A stretch of 64,000 bases of DNA from NCBI GenBank assembly GCA_020726505.1, contig JAHLEZ010000013.1:2356001-2420000 (forward strand), in the 5' to 3' direction. Below the pieces are notes generated by a model. That model saw only the letters and a program-made list of their open reading frames with translations. It searched no databases and had not been told where the DNA came from. Made by a program: the position numbers and the translations under genes. This DNA is from Leptodontidium sp. MPI-SDFR-AT-0119. Lineage: Eukaryota; Ascomycota; Leotiomycetes; Helotiales; Leptodontidiaceae. Positions 32,552 to 45,200 of the stretch are shown one piece after another; the stretch's first letter is position 1; every line of letters begins with the position of its first letter.

Positions 32552-35500
32552 ATGAGCGAACAGTATTTCACACCGGGCTCCCAGAGCCTTGCGCCATCTA
32601 TGGGGAAGCGATCACGGAATGATGTGGATGAGACGGCCGCAACTGTGACGAGGAACGACGACTGGGCAGATGCCGGGAGGCAAAAGAGGGCAAAGACGCC
32701 TGAGATCTCCAAGTTTGGGGTTTACGACTGCGCAGAGAACCTCACTGGACTCGTTGACTCCGACCATCTGCTTTGGTCAGCGTTTGGTGCCCAAGCTCTA
32801 GGTTGCGATGGTGGTGGCTTAGGCATTGCTGGCCCGTTTGAGAGCCAATTCTGCGGGTTGGTGTCTGGCGAGATGCAGGCCGATTCTTTTGGGTTTCCGA
32901 GTAGCTACGGGCCGTCAATCCCAGAGGTTCAAGCTGAACCCGAGTTCTACAGGCCTGACGGGCTTGTATATGCGGTAAGCTCAGCTCAAGGGCAGGACGC
33001 TTTTCGCACAATGTACAACGGGCCCCCCTATGGTCAAGGAGGCGGCGGACTGATGGCGCCGAATCTCGTTGCGCCACATCTTGTGTTTGGTCTGGCGCAA
33101 GATGGCATCAAACCCCGTGGCCTGTCAGATGATCCAGCTCCCATGATCCTAGAGCCAATGGCCACATACTCCGTTGTGAAAGGCCCTCCAGAGCCACCTC
33201 GTGCGGAAGATGCGGAATACGACACCTGTTTTGGCGTGGTAGGTAATCCCCCTGACACATGGTCCTTTCTACAACGACATGACTAACAGAAATGCCCGAC
33301 CCAAGCTGGAAGACGAATTCATCACGTCAGATCCCATTAAGGACGCTACCACCACCAAGGTAACCCTCACGACCAGTGGTAGCGCCGGTATGATCAAAGA
33401 CGCCGAAACTGGAGCATATCGCGGGCTTCTCGGGAAAGGCGTTGCCAAGGGTTTGCAAGAACTGAAAACGAGGTGCAATGTCACGATCACAGCAGTCATA
33501 AAGGCTCCAAACGCACTCTCCATTGTCGTGTATGGCTTGAGCAGCGAGTCCGAGACTGTTGGCGACATCCTGCTTGAACATGGCTTGTATCTCCAGCTCC
33601 CCAACTCGTTCGACGTCTCGGTACCGTACCAAAATCCTCAATCGTTCTCCCCGCCCATTGGTAACGCAATGGTGCTGGATACGCCTGTCCGCCAGGCAAA
33701 GGGTTCATCTACGAAAATAATGACCCTGTTGGACTCTGTCGCGAAATCGGAAGTAAATGAGCTTCTGGACTCGGCCACCGGGCCAGAAGAGTTTCGGGAA
33801 GTCCAGGCCAGCTCCAAGTTGAACACAAAGCTCAAAACGTTAGTTTCTAGTTGTTCACCGTCTTGTACGACCTCGCGCTAACCAAGATCCATCAGATTCC
33901 AAAAGAAGGCTCTCGCGATGATGGTCGAGAAGGAGTCGGGCAAGCTGCAGGATACAGAGTTTCCTTCCGTCTGGACCGAGGACCTGTCGATTGAGGGTGA
34001 TTTGAGGCAAGTCTGGCACTGGACCATTGCGGATTCCCCGCCAGGACATTACGAATCACGTAGTATAAATTGCAATGTTTCTTTGGGGCTGACGTTATTA
34101 GGTTTCGTAATAATGTAACTTGCAGATACGGGGTTAAGCCTTCTCGGCCGTGCCTCGGGGGTCTGCTCGCGGATGTAGGTCATGTCCAATCTACACCTTT
34201 CCCCAAGGACTTAGCTAACACAGACTGAGGAAATGGGTCTCGGAAAAACCTTGACCACGTTGACTCTCATAGCTGGGTCATTGAACGAAATGGCCAGGAC
34301 AAGTAGGAAGGGAAAATCCACGCTTATAGTTACGCCACTCTCTAGTGAGTGACAAGTTCCCTATCCCTAGAGCTGCTTAGGACAAAAATCTAACTTGATG
34401 CAAGCCCTCACCAATTGGAAGGGTCAAATTCTAAAGTAAGTCTGATGAGAGATTGGAATATACGGGTCCGATCTTACTAAATCCCAAGACACTTTAAAGA
34501 AGGCTCACTCACCTTCACAACCTACTATGGTCCCACCAGACAGAAGCTGCTCAAGCAGATCGAATCATACGACATAGTGTTAACAACATACGAAACCCTC
34601 AAGGCCGACTGCCCGAAAGCGGCTAGGGGTAGGAGAAAGGCTGTGAAGGACGAACATTCAGGTGGCTTGCACGAATTTCGGTGGCATCGAGTCGTCCTGG
34701 ATGAAGGTCAGCTTTCGTTTCTTCCATTCCGGCTGGCTGCTTCTCTCTCTGTTTTTCTTCACAATAACTGCTTCCCACTCACTATTCCAGAACTATTGTC
34801 CATCCCAAACTATATTTCTTATTCACCAACTATTCGTATCCATTCTAGGTTTTAGGCTCCTAACCTTGACTTCTAGCGCATGTTATCAGAAACAGGTCCT
34901 CACAGGCCTTCGGGGCTATCTACTCTCTCGAAGCCAAACATCGATGGTGTTTAACCGGTACCCCGATACAAAACACCATCGAAGATCTAGGATCCCTTGT
35001 TTCATTCCTCCGCGTAGCCCCTTTCGACGAAGCCTACACCTTCAGGACCTATTTCGTGCAGTCTTATGCGACGGGAGAGACTCATAAATGGAAGCGATTG
35101 CGGATGTTGGTAAAAGCTATTTCGCTTAGGAGAACCAAAGTATCCGTCGGAGAAGAGTTGGACCTTCCACCCCGCGAAGAACGCATCGAGTCAGTCATCC
35201 TCGACGATGATGAACAAGCCTTCTACAACCTAATGAAGAAGCGCTTCGCGTCGGCCATGCCCCATCGCCAGTCGTCCATGAACTGCTTTCAGCTCATCCT
35301 GCGACTGCGACAGATTTGCAACCATGGACTCGCTTTACTTCCGGAGGCCGAGCGAGATTGGATGCTGAACGCTGCCATTTACGCTCCCGAGTTCGCGCCA
35401 TTGCCCCTCGTATGCGAGAACTGCGGCGCGACTGTCTTGGACGACAATGGTAGTGAGGTTCTGCCTTGCTTTCACCAAGTTTGTTCAGCATGTCTGGGGC

Positions 35501-36410
35501 GGGCTCGGAGCCATTCAGAGCTAACCAGCAACGAGCAGATATGCCCGTTATGTTGCTCCGTGGCTGGTGACATGGGCCATGAAGCAGTCTTTGCGACAAT
35601 ACGTTCGAGAGAGCCGTCGCCAACTGCTGTGCCTGAAAGCTGCAACCCTTCTTCCAAAGTGAAAGCACTGCTTCGGAATTTAACAATGGATAAACGAATG
35701 GCACAGGACGCTGGACAGCACCCGCCAAAGAGGTAGGCGTGATATTCATTATTCCTACCTTGATTATTAATTGTCAAGTCTAACCTAGTGGCCATTAGTG
35801 TCGTATTTTCATCGTGGACTCGCATGCTTGACCTGATAGGCCCGGCCTTGACCAAACAAGGATTTAGTCATCAAAGACTTGACGGAACGAAATCGCTTGC
35901 TCAACGAGAAAGAGCTTTGAAGCAGTTTCAATCAAATCCTGCCTGTGAAGTCCTGCTTACGACTTTGGGAGCAGGTGGGGTCGGGTATGTTTGTTTGAGG
36001 GGATCCTGTGTTCAAAAGAGCGTCCACGCTTCGGTTAACTAACCTCTTTTCCACAGGCTTGACTTAACAGCCGCTTCACGAGTACATCTCATGGAGCCCG
36101 GTTGGAATCCAATGCTCGAGAGGCAGGCATTAGATCGCATACACCGACTCGGCCAAACGAAAGGCGTTGTTTCTAGATGCTATGCGGTGAGAGGAATAGA
36201 CTCGATCGAAGAGGTAAGTGAGAATAAGTGTGCTGTTGTCCCAAAACATGGTCAGTTCTGAGACTGCTCTTCTAGTACATGCTTCAGAAACAAAAGGACA
36301 AATTAAGACTAGCTTCGTCATCCTTTGGAGGCTCAACGGACCGTGGCGACGAACATAACAGCGTGGTTCAGGTTAGTAACGCAGAACCTAAAGCCAACCC
36401 ATTATCTTGA
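32552..36410 (+). CDS. SNF2-family helicase with RING finger (RAD5/HLTF-like)
   Basis: A multi-exon DNA-dependent ATPase gene. The N-terminal 229 residues are low-complexity. Exons after it: 33306-33838, 33896-34059, about 34126-34174, 34230-34344, 34405-34435, 34489-34706, 34877-35732, 35799-35984, 36057-36213 and 36276-36410. Motifs in order: ADEMGLGKT (Walker A), VVLDEAHVIRN (DEAH box, joined across a 170-bp intron), RWCLTGTPIQN, a RING-type zinc finger (CENC, then LPCFHQVCSAC, then CPLC, about 35410-35560), and the C-lobe with FSSWTRMLDL, GAGGVGLDLTAASRV and ALDRIHRLGQTK. All ATPase motifs are kept. This layout fits RAD5/HLTF-like or RAD16-like proteins of DNA-damage tolerance and chromatin remodelling. 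The junction near 34059/34126 does not keep phase with normal splice sites. The stop could move to 36451 if a last intron is used. Confidence 0.8.
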
Positions 36411-36590
36411 TACTGACTGCCAAGGACTTTGGAACTATTATCTGTCGATAAAGGTTGAGCCCCTCTTAATTCCAAAAATATTCTACTCACAAGGGCAGGA
36501 AGTAGTCAAAGGAAATCCTAAAACCGGCCCTATATAGTGAAAGGACAAGAGGAACACGTTTAAGACTTTAGTTATATTCATTACGTAGAA

Positions 36591-39500
36591 CTACTTTTTC
36601 CCTTGCCTGCTAGGCCTTGGGGGCCTTTGGCCCTTAGTATTCGCAGCATATTCTTCTCTCTTTCGTTCACTGACCCTTTCCAATGATTCACCTGCCTTAG
36701 CTGTCTTCACGAACTCCTCCCAACTCATATCGTAGCCCGACCGCAACTGCTGCTCAAGGTTTATCCAGCGTCTGTCATTTTTTCTGTCAATCGATAGATG
36801 GTTTAGATCAGCACCGTAGCGGAGTAGGAGCCGTAAGGCCTCTACGAGGCGCTGTCCACTTCGCCACATGGTGGCAGTATGAAACTGATTTGGGTCCGCA
36901 CCATTCTCCAAACAGAAGATGAGTGCATTTTCATGCACCCTCGCCTGCCTCAGTAGCGCCTGAAGCCCATGTCCATAAACGCCTTTAGCTTCCCAATCTT
37001 TATGGATATACGTCTTCATCGCTTCTAGCCTCCTCGACACTTCATCTGGGTTGGCATTTCGAAATCCTACATAAGCGAACAGATCACGCAAATCACGCAA
37101 GCCGGGGGGGATTGTGATTTCACATTCATCGACCAAAAAACTCATCAACCCCGGTCTGAGGAGACCAAAAGCCCGACAAAAGCCGGAAGGGAAACCTATT
37201 AGCTGTACACGCTCTCCATCTTGAAATAAATTCCCCCTCAACCTCTTGCATGGTATATGACCGTAAGCTTCGTGACCAATGGTCGCCCCAATTTCCATTT
37301 GAGCGCCGATGGAGAGAAGTGCTTTGATACAAGCGAGATTCTCTATCTCGATCGCGACAGCGAGCGCGTCAGCTTTTAGTTGTTCTTGGTTGTCTGGCGC
37401 GCATTTGGAGATAATAAATTCCACCATATGCAGTGAATCATTGACAGTTGCAAGCTGCGATAGTGTCTTTAAAATGCCGTAATGAAGTTGTTCTTCAGGC
37501 CAGAGGTTGCGAATTAGGTTAAGGCTGCCGCTGCAAACACCGTCTTTGAGAACTTGATAACGATCAATCTTGGACACCTCTAGAAGCTCCGTGTCTGATT
37601 CCGACTGCATGGCGTCACCGTCTGGAGAGGGATTGTCGTCGGTGTATCTTATATCAGGACACCTGAATATACGCGTGTGGGCTTGTATGTGATTATCCCT
37701 CGCCCAGGCGGCGTCGTATCCCTTTCGAAACGCGAGACAATGGCACATATCGCAATGATACAAAGCATTGCCGTAGAGCTGAAATAGGTCCTTACAGCGG
37801 CATAGGGAAGTGTGCTTTGAGCCCGGGCAGATCATGGTCTCTAAACTTGCTCGGAAGCTCTTCAGACCGACGATTAGATTTGTGGGATCTGCGTTTGTGG
37901 TGGCCTCGTGGTGGTCTGTAGTAGTTGGAGGTTAGGACCCAGCAGCCCGCGAGCGACAACAAGGGCACTGATACTTACGGTCGTCACCCAACAAGCAATG
38001 CTCAGCTCTCCCCCAGAAGTACGCAGCGCTACATAGGGAGGATTGCAAGTCGGCGTAGTCCTCGAAGATGCGAAACACGGGCAGAAGAACTTTCGCGGAA
38101 GCCGTCCTTCGGAACTGCGACTGTCCTCGCTTCTGTAGCAGTGTCTTAAGGCTAGCAATGAGGTCAGCAAGGCCAGTGGCATCGGCAGTTTTTGAATCCT
38201 CGCTGATCATTTTGACATGGTGGATCCACGACAATATAGCATAGTCAAGGAAGACAAAGCTTCCTTGATGAATCTCGCATTTCATAGCATCGGCATCGGC
38301 GGTGGCCTTTTCGAAGACTGGATCCAGAGTCGAGAACGACAAGTAAGTGGCACAGATTGTTGCGGCGTCGATGTGAGCTGCGGTAAGATCCAGGAAATGG
38401 TTGCTTTGCTTGTCGAGGAGATATCTGGTTTCTGGTTAGGCGACGGGAATAACATGCAGTATTGCAAGTAGTACGTACTCTTTTCCTGAAAAGTGAACGA
38501 AGCGAACGAGGCCATCCGCAATTTCAAGAATCGGCCCGCAGGCATGGAGTATCTTGCGATAATCCTTCCGGCCTTTGGTGAAGTCGGCTGCGCCTGGCAC
38601 AATGACGAGGATTTGCAGGAGTTCTTCCTCCCTGAGAGGTCGTTCTGCACAAGCAACCCAGGACAGAATCTTGACGGCGACTGCGCGTAGATGGGAAGAA
38701 ATATCAGAATTTTGGATCCGACGAAGTATGCGACCATACCTACAAGAAAATTGTGGGTAAGTTAGAAGTAGTAAAACATGGTTGTTGTCGACTTACGCTT
38801 CGTTAAGATTCTTCGGGAGATTAAGAAACTCCTTCCGAATATCCGCTTCATTTCCCAAGTCCTTGGCAACTCGAAAGACGAGGTGTGCGTACATTATCAT
38901 CCCTAAGATTTTGTGTGAGAATCGCTACCTGTATTTCAACAAACTCGCGAAAGAAAGCTTGTCTTTACCTCCCGTTTTTTGTAATACCGTGGCGGAAGCT
39001 GCCCCGATCTGCTCACATGTTTCCTGGCTTGCCCCAGACTCTTTGAGGCTATCAACGAGCCTGTCACATTCAGTCTGGACATATTGCTTGACGTCGCTGG
39101 AGTTGTGCTCTTGGACGCAAACCTGAAGAGCGCGTTTGCAGGTAAACTCTTTCCTCAGATCAGTCTCGTCTCTACTACTGACTAGCAGTCTCAGTTGAGG
39201 ACAAGATTCAAGGACAGCAAGGATGTCGCGGGCAAAGAGTCCACGAAGCTTTCCATCCAACTCATCGAGGCCATCCACCACAACGAACGTTTCCGCGTCT
39301 CGTAGTACTTGTGAAAGCAGGCTTCGCACCCACTCCGGGTCGCTGCTGAACTTCTGCTCATTCGACGAGTACGACCTGAAGACTTCCGCCCGCAGGGTTG
39401 CGTCTTGCTTGAGAAATTGGAAGAGGAGAGAGTGCAGAGTCTGTGTGCGGGTTGGAGCAAGGTCGTTGTGAGAGAAGAAGAGAAAGAGCACATGATGTCC

Positions 39501-40673
39501 TTCGCCCTGCAGTCGGCGGATAGAATTTGCGGATAGGTACGTTTTGCCTGAATGATGTTAGAGACGGAAAGAAAAGACAGGAAGAAAATAACAAGAGAAG
39601 ACCTACCCGCTCCCGGTATCCCAGAAAGCCACAAGCAGCGGCTCTTGGCCACTCCATCCTTCCAACTACGGAACTGAATCTTCTTCTCCAACCACAGTCC
39701 CGACTCGTGGCAACTATCCGAAAGGATATCGTGCAGCTTGTCGTCATAGAGGAGTGGAGAGATACCCTTCTCCATCTCCTTCCAATACTGCCGGTTCCGA
39801 GCCTCCTCCGCCTGTTCTTCCGCTTTGACGGCTCGCTGACGCTCTCGGTGAGATTGAAGAACGTGCTCTAATGTCACGTGGCTCATCAAGACCCTCTCAT
39901 GGTCCTTGATGTGGTCAAGGATGGCGTCGATCTGGCCACGGAAGTGTGGCCAAACGGCATCGATGAACGAGTTTCGACCTTGAGCTCGATATATTAGAAC
40001 GGAAATATGGTCGAGTGAATAGCAGAGACAGAAAGGGCTCAAGATTCACTGCCATACCAGGATGTTTCAAGAATTCGAGTAGCACGCTGTACATAGCCAG
40101 AATCTCCTTGTAGAATAGAGTCAAGATGGGCCGGACCTGGCCCTCATTCAATATCTCCTCGTATTTCTTGAACTGAGGCAGAATCCTCCCAATGTCGACG
40201 AAGACCTCCATCATCTTGTCGAATAGGGTGGTTACGTCGCTCACAGCCTTTAAAAACACAAGGATTAGAAGACTTCTTCCACTACGAGCATCATCAAACG
40301 TACCTTGAGAATGAGCTTCAACGGACCCTGCACCAAAGCAAGGTCAGCATTTAATCCTCTATCCATCTCTCTAGCTCCCATGGCTTACCCAAATAAGGCC
40401 CAGGACATCGGGCTTCACTTGCACGAACACCTCCACGACTCCAGCATACTCCTGCAGCCCCTTGACAATAGGCTTCAGCCGTCCTAAGGCTCTCATTTTG
40501 CCGCTCCGCTGCTGCTCCTCCTCGATCCCCCTGATAGCCTCGACGACGTCGTCGACCGTCGCAGCTTTCGACAGCGCCTGGGCGGTGGCCAGTTTGCGGC
40601 GCTTCAGCCCGCCCACGAACTCGGCCCGTGCCGCCTCGAAGGCCTCGTCCAGCCCAACCGAAGAGTCTCCCAT
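36591..40673 (-). CDS. NACHT-type NLR protein with ankyrin-like C-terminus
   Basis: Nine exons fit without a phase error: complement(36591-37915, 37979-38424, 38479-38739, 38797-38902, 38969-39547, 39607-39978, 40058-40247, 40304-40327, 40389-40673), 1195 residues; the second exon is only 24 bp. Residues 1-250 form the helical N-terminal region usual in fungal NLRs. The NACHT domain has its P-loop split by an intron, GIPGAG|KTYLSA (about 287-297), and Walker B FVVVDGLDEL (about 377). A winged region follows (EADIRKEFLNLPKNL, LSWVACAERPLREEELLQIL), then a Cys/His block (CRCKDLF, HCDMCHCLAF, about 790-830) and ankyrin-like repeats (ALLSIGAQMEIG, ENALIFCLENGADPNQF, LRLLLRYGADLNHL). Fungal NLRs act as intracellular receptors in non-self recognition and regulated cell death. 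Convergent with the SNF2 gene, 180 bp apart. Confidence 0.85.
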
Positions 40674-41772
40674 TTTACCAATCGTGACGGAGGGAAAATT
40701 TTTGTGTGACAAACGTTCCTCCAAACATCGACAAGGTCTGTTAAGTCTGCGATGGAGTTCCCGCACGGACTATTTGCAGGACTTGTATTCCCTGTCACGT
40801 GCACGGCCCGCATACGTGCATACCCTATTTTTGGGGACAGGTGAAAATTGAATAAGTAATAACTCCACTACTAATACTTTAATAAATTTCAAATTTAAGA
40901 AGAAGATATATATAGTTATTCTTAGTAACTATTTAATTAATGTTACTCTTAAATATATCGCGCAGGTATTCTACGAATCCTTTCACGTAATAATTTATTA
41001 TCCGGCACCTTCGTATTAAGAGTCGGTTGAGGAGGCATATATATTACAGGTAACTTCACGATTAATTAAAGTTTGGGCATAGCCTTTGTTTGCTTTAGAG
41101 GCTTCCTTTTATTTTGTTTTGCTGCTTCTTTAGCCTCTTTAGTAATTAATTGCGTAGTAGCTTTTTAAGCTTGCTCTTCCGCTTACTTTTTCTTTCTCTC
41201 TTTATCCCTTAGAGTGCCACCAGCCGCACACGCCTAAAGAGCCTGAAAGAGGCCCGTGCCGCGACCCTAAATTAAGCGAAGAACATCAAAATTTCAGGGA
41301 ATCATTGAAATTCAGTGTATTCTACTACTGTTTTTAATCATACAACGCAAAGCAATTATTATGCTCGCAAAGGTGGACATCACACTATTTGCAACCGTAA
41401 CTTGAGGCTCTCCTTTTGCTTACTCGACTTGTATTACTAGCAATTTCGGCTAGCGCGACTCTCTTCCGTGCAGTCCCTGTAGTGCCCCGCCTCAGCGCTC
41501 TAGTGTCTTGGCAAAGTGTGGGTTTTCCGGGCCCTGGCCCTTGCATTCAGGTGCCTGCCTGACAAGGTACGACGTGCATATTTACCCATGTATCCCACCA
41601 CAACTTCGCCCGTCAACTGACCTTTCCATCTTCATATCAACAAATCCGAACTTCACCAACTGAGGACCCTTCGCATAGCATTCAAACTTCGCCGGGATAC
41701 TCGTTCTCCTTTGAGTCCTCAACGCCCGTTCGGAACCTACCCCTGCTGCATTTCTGCAGGAGATTTACAACC
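40674..41772. other. Divergent intergenic region, partly AT-rich
   Basis: Between the starts of the NLR (-) and F-box (+) genes. The stretch 40851-41200 is TA-rich and RIP-like; no element could be identified in it. Confidence 0.5.
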
Positions 41773-43381
41773 ATGGCAACAAATTCTCTCCTGTCAATTC
41801 CACCCGAAATAGTTGTCCGCATCTTGAAGAATTGCGATTCGCTCTCACAACTGAGCCCGTTCATCGCGGCAAGCAAATCAATCCATTCGATATGGCTGGC
41901 ACACAAGGAAACAATTGTTTGGCACGTGGGGAAGACATCGATACCCGCTTTCGAATACGCTTTATTGGCTGTGGGTGAAAGAGTCCTTTTCTCTGCATTC
42001 AATCTAATATTCGGCCCCCGAGAAGTGACATTCATCACGTTCTAGACTTACAATCATGCAGGTGCGGGCTACCAATCTTGTCACAGAAGCCATTCGCGCA
42101 AGCAAAGACCCACCAAGTCCATTTCCTATCGATGAGCTCTGGGGAAAGCCTCCAGCCGCCCCACTTTTCGAGTTGAGAGCCGTTCTGAATCTGCAACATC
42201 TGCTCAGATGTATTGAGCATCTTACTCTAAAATCGACATATTGGGGTTTCAAAGATTACTATTACGATCATCAGAATGAGATGAGTAGTAAAAAGTCACC
42301 ATCTGAGTTGAGAGTGTGGAGGGATCGATTCTACAGGGCAATGTACAGAGTGATCTTCGCAGGAGCAGTATTCTATAGGACTTACAACCAACCATTCGCT
42401 CCGAATACAGCGAGGCCCCCTAGTGTTCCTCGTACGGTTTTCAGAAAGTACGATCATACTCAAGATGAGGAGCCAGAGGACTGGGACTGGCCCTACATCA
42501 TACCGCCAGAGGGTGCTCAATACCTTCAAAAATTCCCGGTATTCAATGCCTCTGCCACAGAGGAGGAAGAAAAAATTGATTTTGGTGCGTTTGCAGACTG
42601 GTTAGTCCAGGATGGAAGACGGTTGGCAAAATACAATCATTTCCCTGACATATCCATGCCGCATAGAGGACGCAATGCCGTGGTTTGGGGGACCAGAGGA
42701 GAGACGGAGTATGGCCACGTTATTGATATGTGGCAGTATTCCGAATCTTCCAATGTCAGTGCCGTGTGGGAAGTCATGTCGATGTTGAAAGCTTATCATC
42801 TACTGTTCCGGGATGGCAAATTCATCAACGACAATGGAGCATATGGCCATGGACGTTGGAACCCCGATGATAACAACACTCCGGCGAGACAGTTGATATC
42901 AGGGCCGACGCGGGAAGTGACCATGATATCATTTGGTGTGTTTGGGATTGAGACAATATCGATGCCAGCCGATGCGGACGGTAAGTATGATCATTTGATT
43001 GCCAACCCGGCCGCTATGTTGCAAGAATCAGCAAACGCTATACTGGGCGAGGATGGAACGGCAACAAATGTCGATATCTCTACCATACAAGACGAGATAT
43101 TTCGGAAGTCTGGTTTCCCAAACCATAATGATAATCACCCGATGGCACCTCTTAGTTTCAGGCTCTTCGAGTTCACGCTCCGGGCTCACTTCAACTTGCA
43201 ATTTCACATCACAACTTTCGATAACGATATCAACTATGCTAAGGACAGAGAAGAATTGTGGGATGCATTTTGTGACACTGCTGCGACCTTTCATCGGGCT
43301 GATTCCACAGTCACGAGATACGGATTTGAGATACTTGAGCCTTATAGACCTCGAATACTTAGCTATAGTCAGTTGGAATAG
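41773..43381 (+). CDS. F-box-like protein, uncharacterised
   Basis: Two exons, 41773-41970 and 42062-43381, joined in phase (EYALLA|VRATNLVTEAI), 505 residues. The N-terminus SLLSIPPEIVVRILKNCDSL then SQLSPFIAASKSIHSIW looks like an F-box (about residues 5-45), which would bind Skp1 in an SCF ubiquitin ligase. The remaining 450 residues are a large globular region that I do not recognise (for example YRVIFAGAVFYRTYNQPFAP, FGAFADWLVQDGRRLA); fungi have many such lineage-specific F-box genes. The start is an ATG in good context (CAACCATGG). The frame is intact with normal codon use. Confidence 0.75.
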
Positions 43382-44181
43382 AAGCGGCGGACTTCCGTGT
43401 CACAAGCAACACTCCCAGCAGATTTTCTCACAGTTCATTGACAACCTCTGATGGAGAGGACTTTGCATTATCAAAAGGAGACATCGTTGTATCCTTCACA
43501 TGACTTTCATATCTGTCGGCGCTACTCTGTCTGCTACCCTTGACAAAAATTAAATTAGGGGGGGGGGGCGGGTTGAAGATAGTGTGCAGTGCCACTTTGA
43601 GCTCTTGTTCCGATGCACGTTTTCAGTCCATGCAGCAGGGATTCTCGACCAGGTTCAAAGTTTGTTTACTGCATGCTTGGTAGATTAACATTGACACTCT
43701 GAGAATAGGCACCTGCTTCTCTTGGCCCGGCTTACTTTACCAAAACGAAGCACAAAGCCGAATTCAATATCACAGCATTGGAGATCACAAGGAAGATGTG
43801 CACTGTGGTTGATTGACAGGAAACCCCTCAGGTTTCTGGGCTAAGATACATATTCTCTCAGCAAGGGTTCCAATTTGGAAGTTCCCGCCCGCTGTACATA
43901 TAGAGGTACTTTTGAGTTCCCTGTGACCGGTCAGCAGCAACGATTACCGAAAAGGGATACTGCTTGGATATTTTGACAGGCAGTATTAAGACTTCCCCCA
44001 CTCGTGCTTCTCGCCGTTCTTGAGCGTCACTCTACGCCGAGCTTTGAATTCGTCGGTCTTTCATTCCTTGAGTCTATCGTCTCTTGGTTTCCTGAGAACT
44101 TTCAACTTTAGGTAAGCCATACTTCTGGCTTGTTGCTTGCTACAAGAAACAGCTTCCTGATTCTTGTCAGGTTCTGTCACC
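43382..44181. other. Intergenic, nothing recognised
   Basis: Contains a run of about 10 G residues near 43558. No reading frame or RNA gene is supported. Confidence 0.5.
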
Positions 44182-44901
44182 ATGTATCTCAGCTTTCTTT
44201 CACTTCTGTACTTCGTTGGAGGCATAGTTGCCGTCGCCGTATGGCCGGGGCCAAGTACCACAACAACATCAGCCGCTGGCGAGGAGATCTGGGTAGCTTC
44301 GCAATCAGACAGTCAAGAGCCAACTACGTATAAAGGTACGTGCACACCATCGAGCTATGATATATAATTGCTGACCACTATCAAAGTCTGGGACTATGGC
44401 CCACTAAGACCAAAATTGGTGTACAATTGTCACTTCGTTCTCGCCCTCTGTAACAACGCAAAACAGTATCTAGGTGCTGCAACGACAAGACAGTTCCATT
44501 ATGACCGTTTACGACTAGGCACCAAAGCCACGAGCTTGAACTCAAGAGTGAAGGCGCGACGAGATAGTGTTTGCCCCACGGGTTCGTGGATCAATACTCC
44601 AAGGACAGATAGACCTGGCCCTAATGCTGGACGTTGTCCAGAAGCTGATCAACCGAATTGGAATTATGGAACAGGAGGATCAGTCACTGGATCTTTGGCA
44701 CCAATAATATATCAAACCTCTCCTAAGGATGGTTTCCCTCCGGTGGTCGACAGAAATCGATTGGCGAAGATAAGGGATAAGCCAGATCCTAATAATGCTG
44801 GGAGGACCATTCAAGAGTATGTCAAGCTCGGTGCTGTATTTTCTTGTGACGAGTTTCCAGCTGCAAGGTATGTGAGAGATCTGTCCCAAGTGTACAATTG
44901 A
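44182..44901 (+). CDS. Secreted NucA/NucB-like protein, probably truncated
   Basis: Two exons, 44182-44335 and 44387-44901, 222 residues. The start MYLSFLSLLYFVGGIVAVAV is a signal peptide. The mature part leads to FSCDEFPAAR, the CDE(Y/F)P motif of the NucA/NucB deoxyribonuclease domain, preceded by the family's usual linker (AGRTIQEYVKLGAVF). In the family, the domain continues well past this motif with a Gly-rich segment and further conserved residues; here the frame stops 10 residues later (VRDLSQVYN). A GTATGT directly after CDEFPAAR could be a splice donor, but I could not find a matching downstream exon before the next gene. So either the last exon is lost or it was missed; nuclease activity is doubtful. 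Confidence 0.55.
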
Positions 44902-45200
44902 GCATATTACATGTAACTCCCTCTAAAACTTTACTCTAGAAAGTTAAGGGTCATGGGACTAATACTTAAGCATAGGTGCTGGATAACCCTCAGATTACCG
45001 TTACACCTACCAGGGGCGTCGATCCCTTGGGAGAACGCCTCTCCAGCCTCTTGATAAGGGTACAGCCCCAGCTTAAAGCCACCCGGGCTTCCATTACATT
45101 TCTTATTCTCTACTGAAAACTGCCTACCTATCGATCGTTAACGTGGGCTAGACTCCCGCTCTGAGTTGCCCGCTTCTCCCCACCTTCATCGAATCGCACC

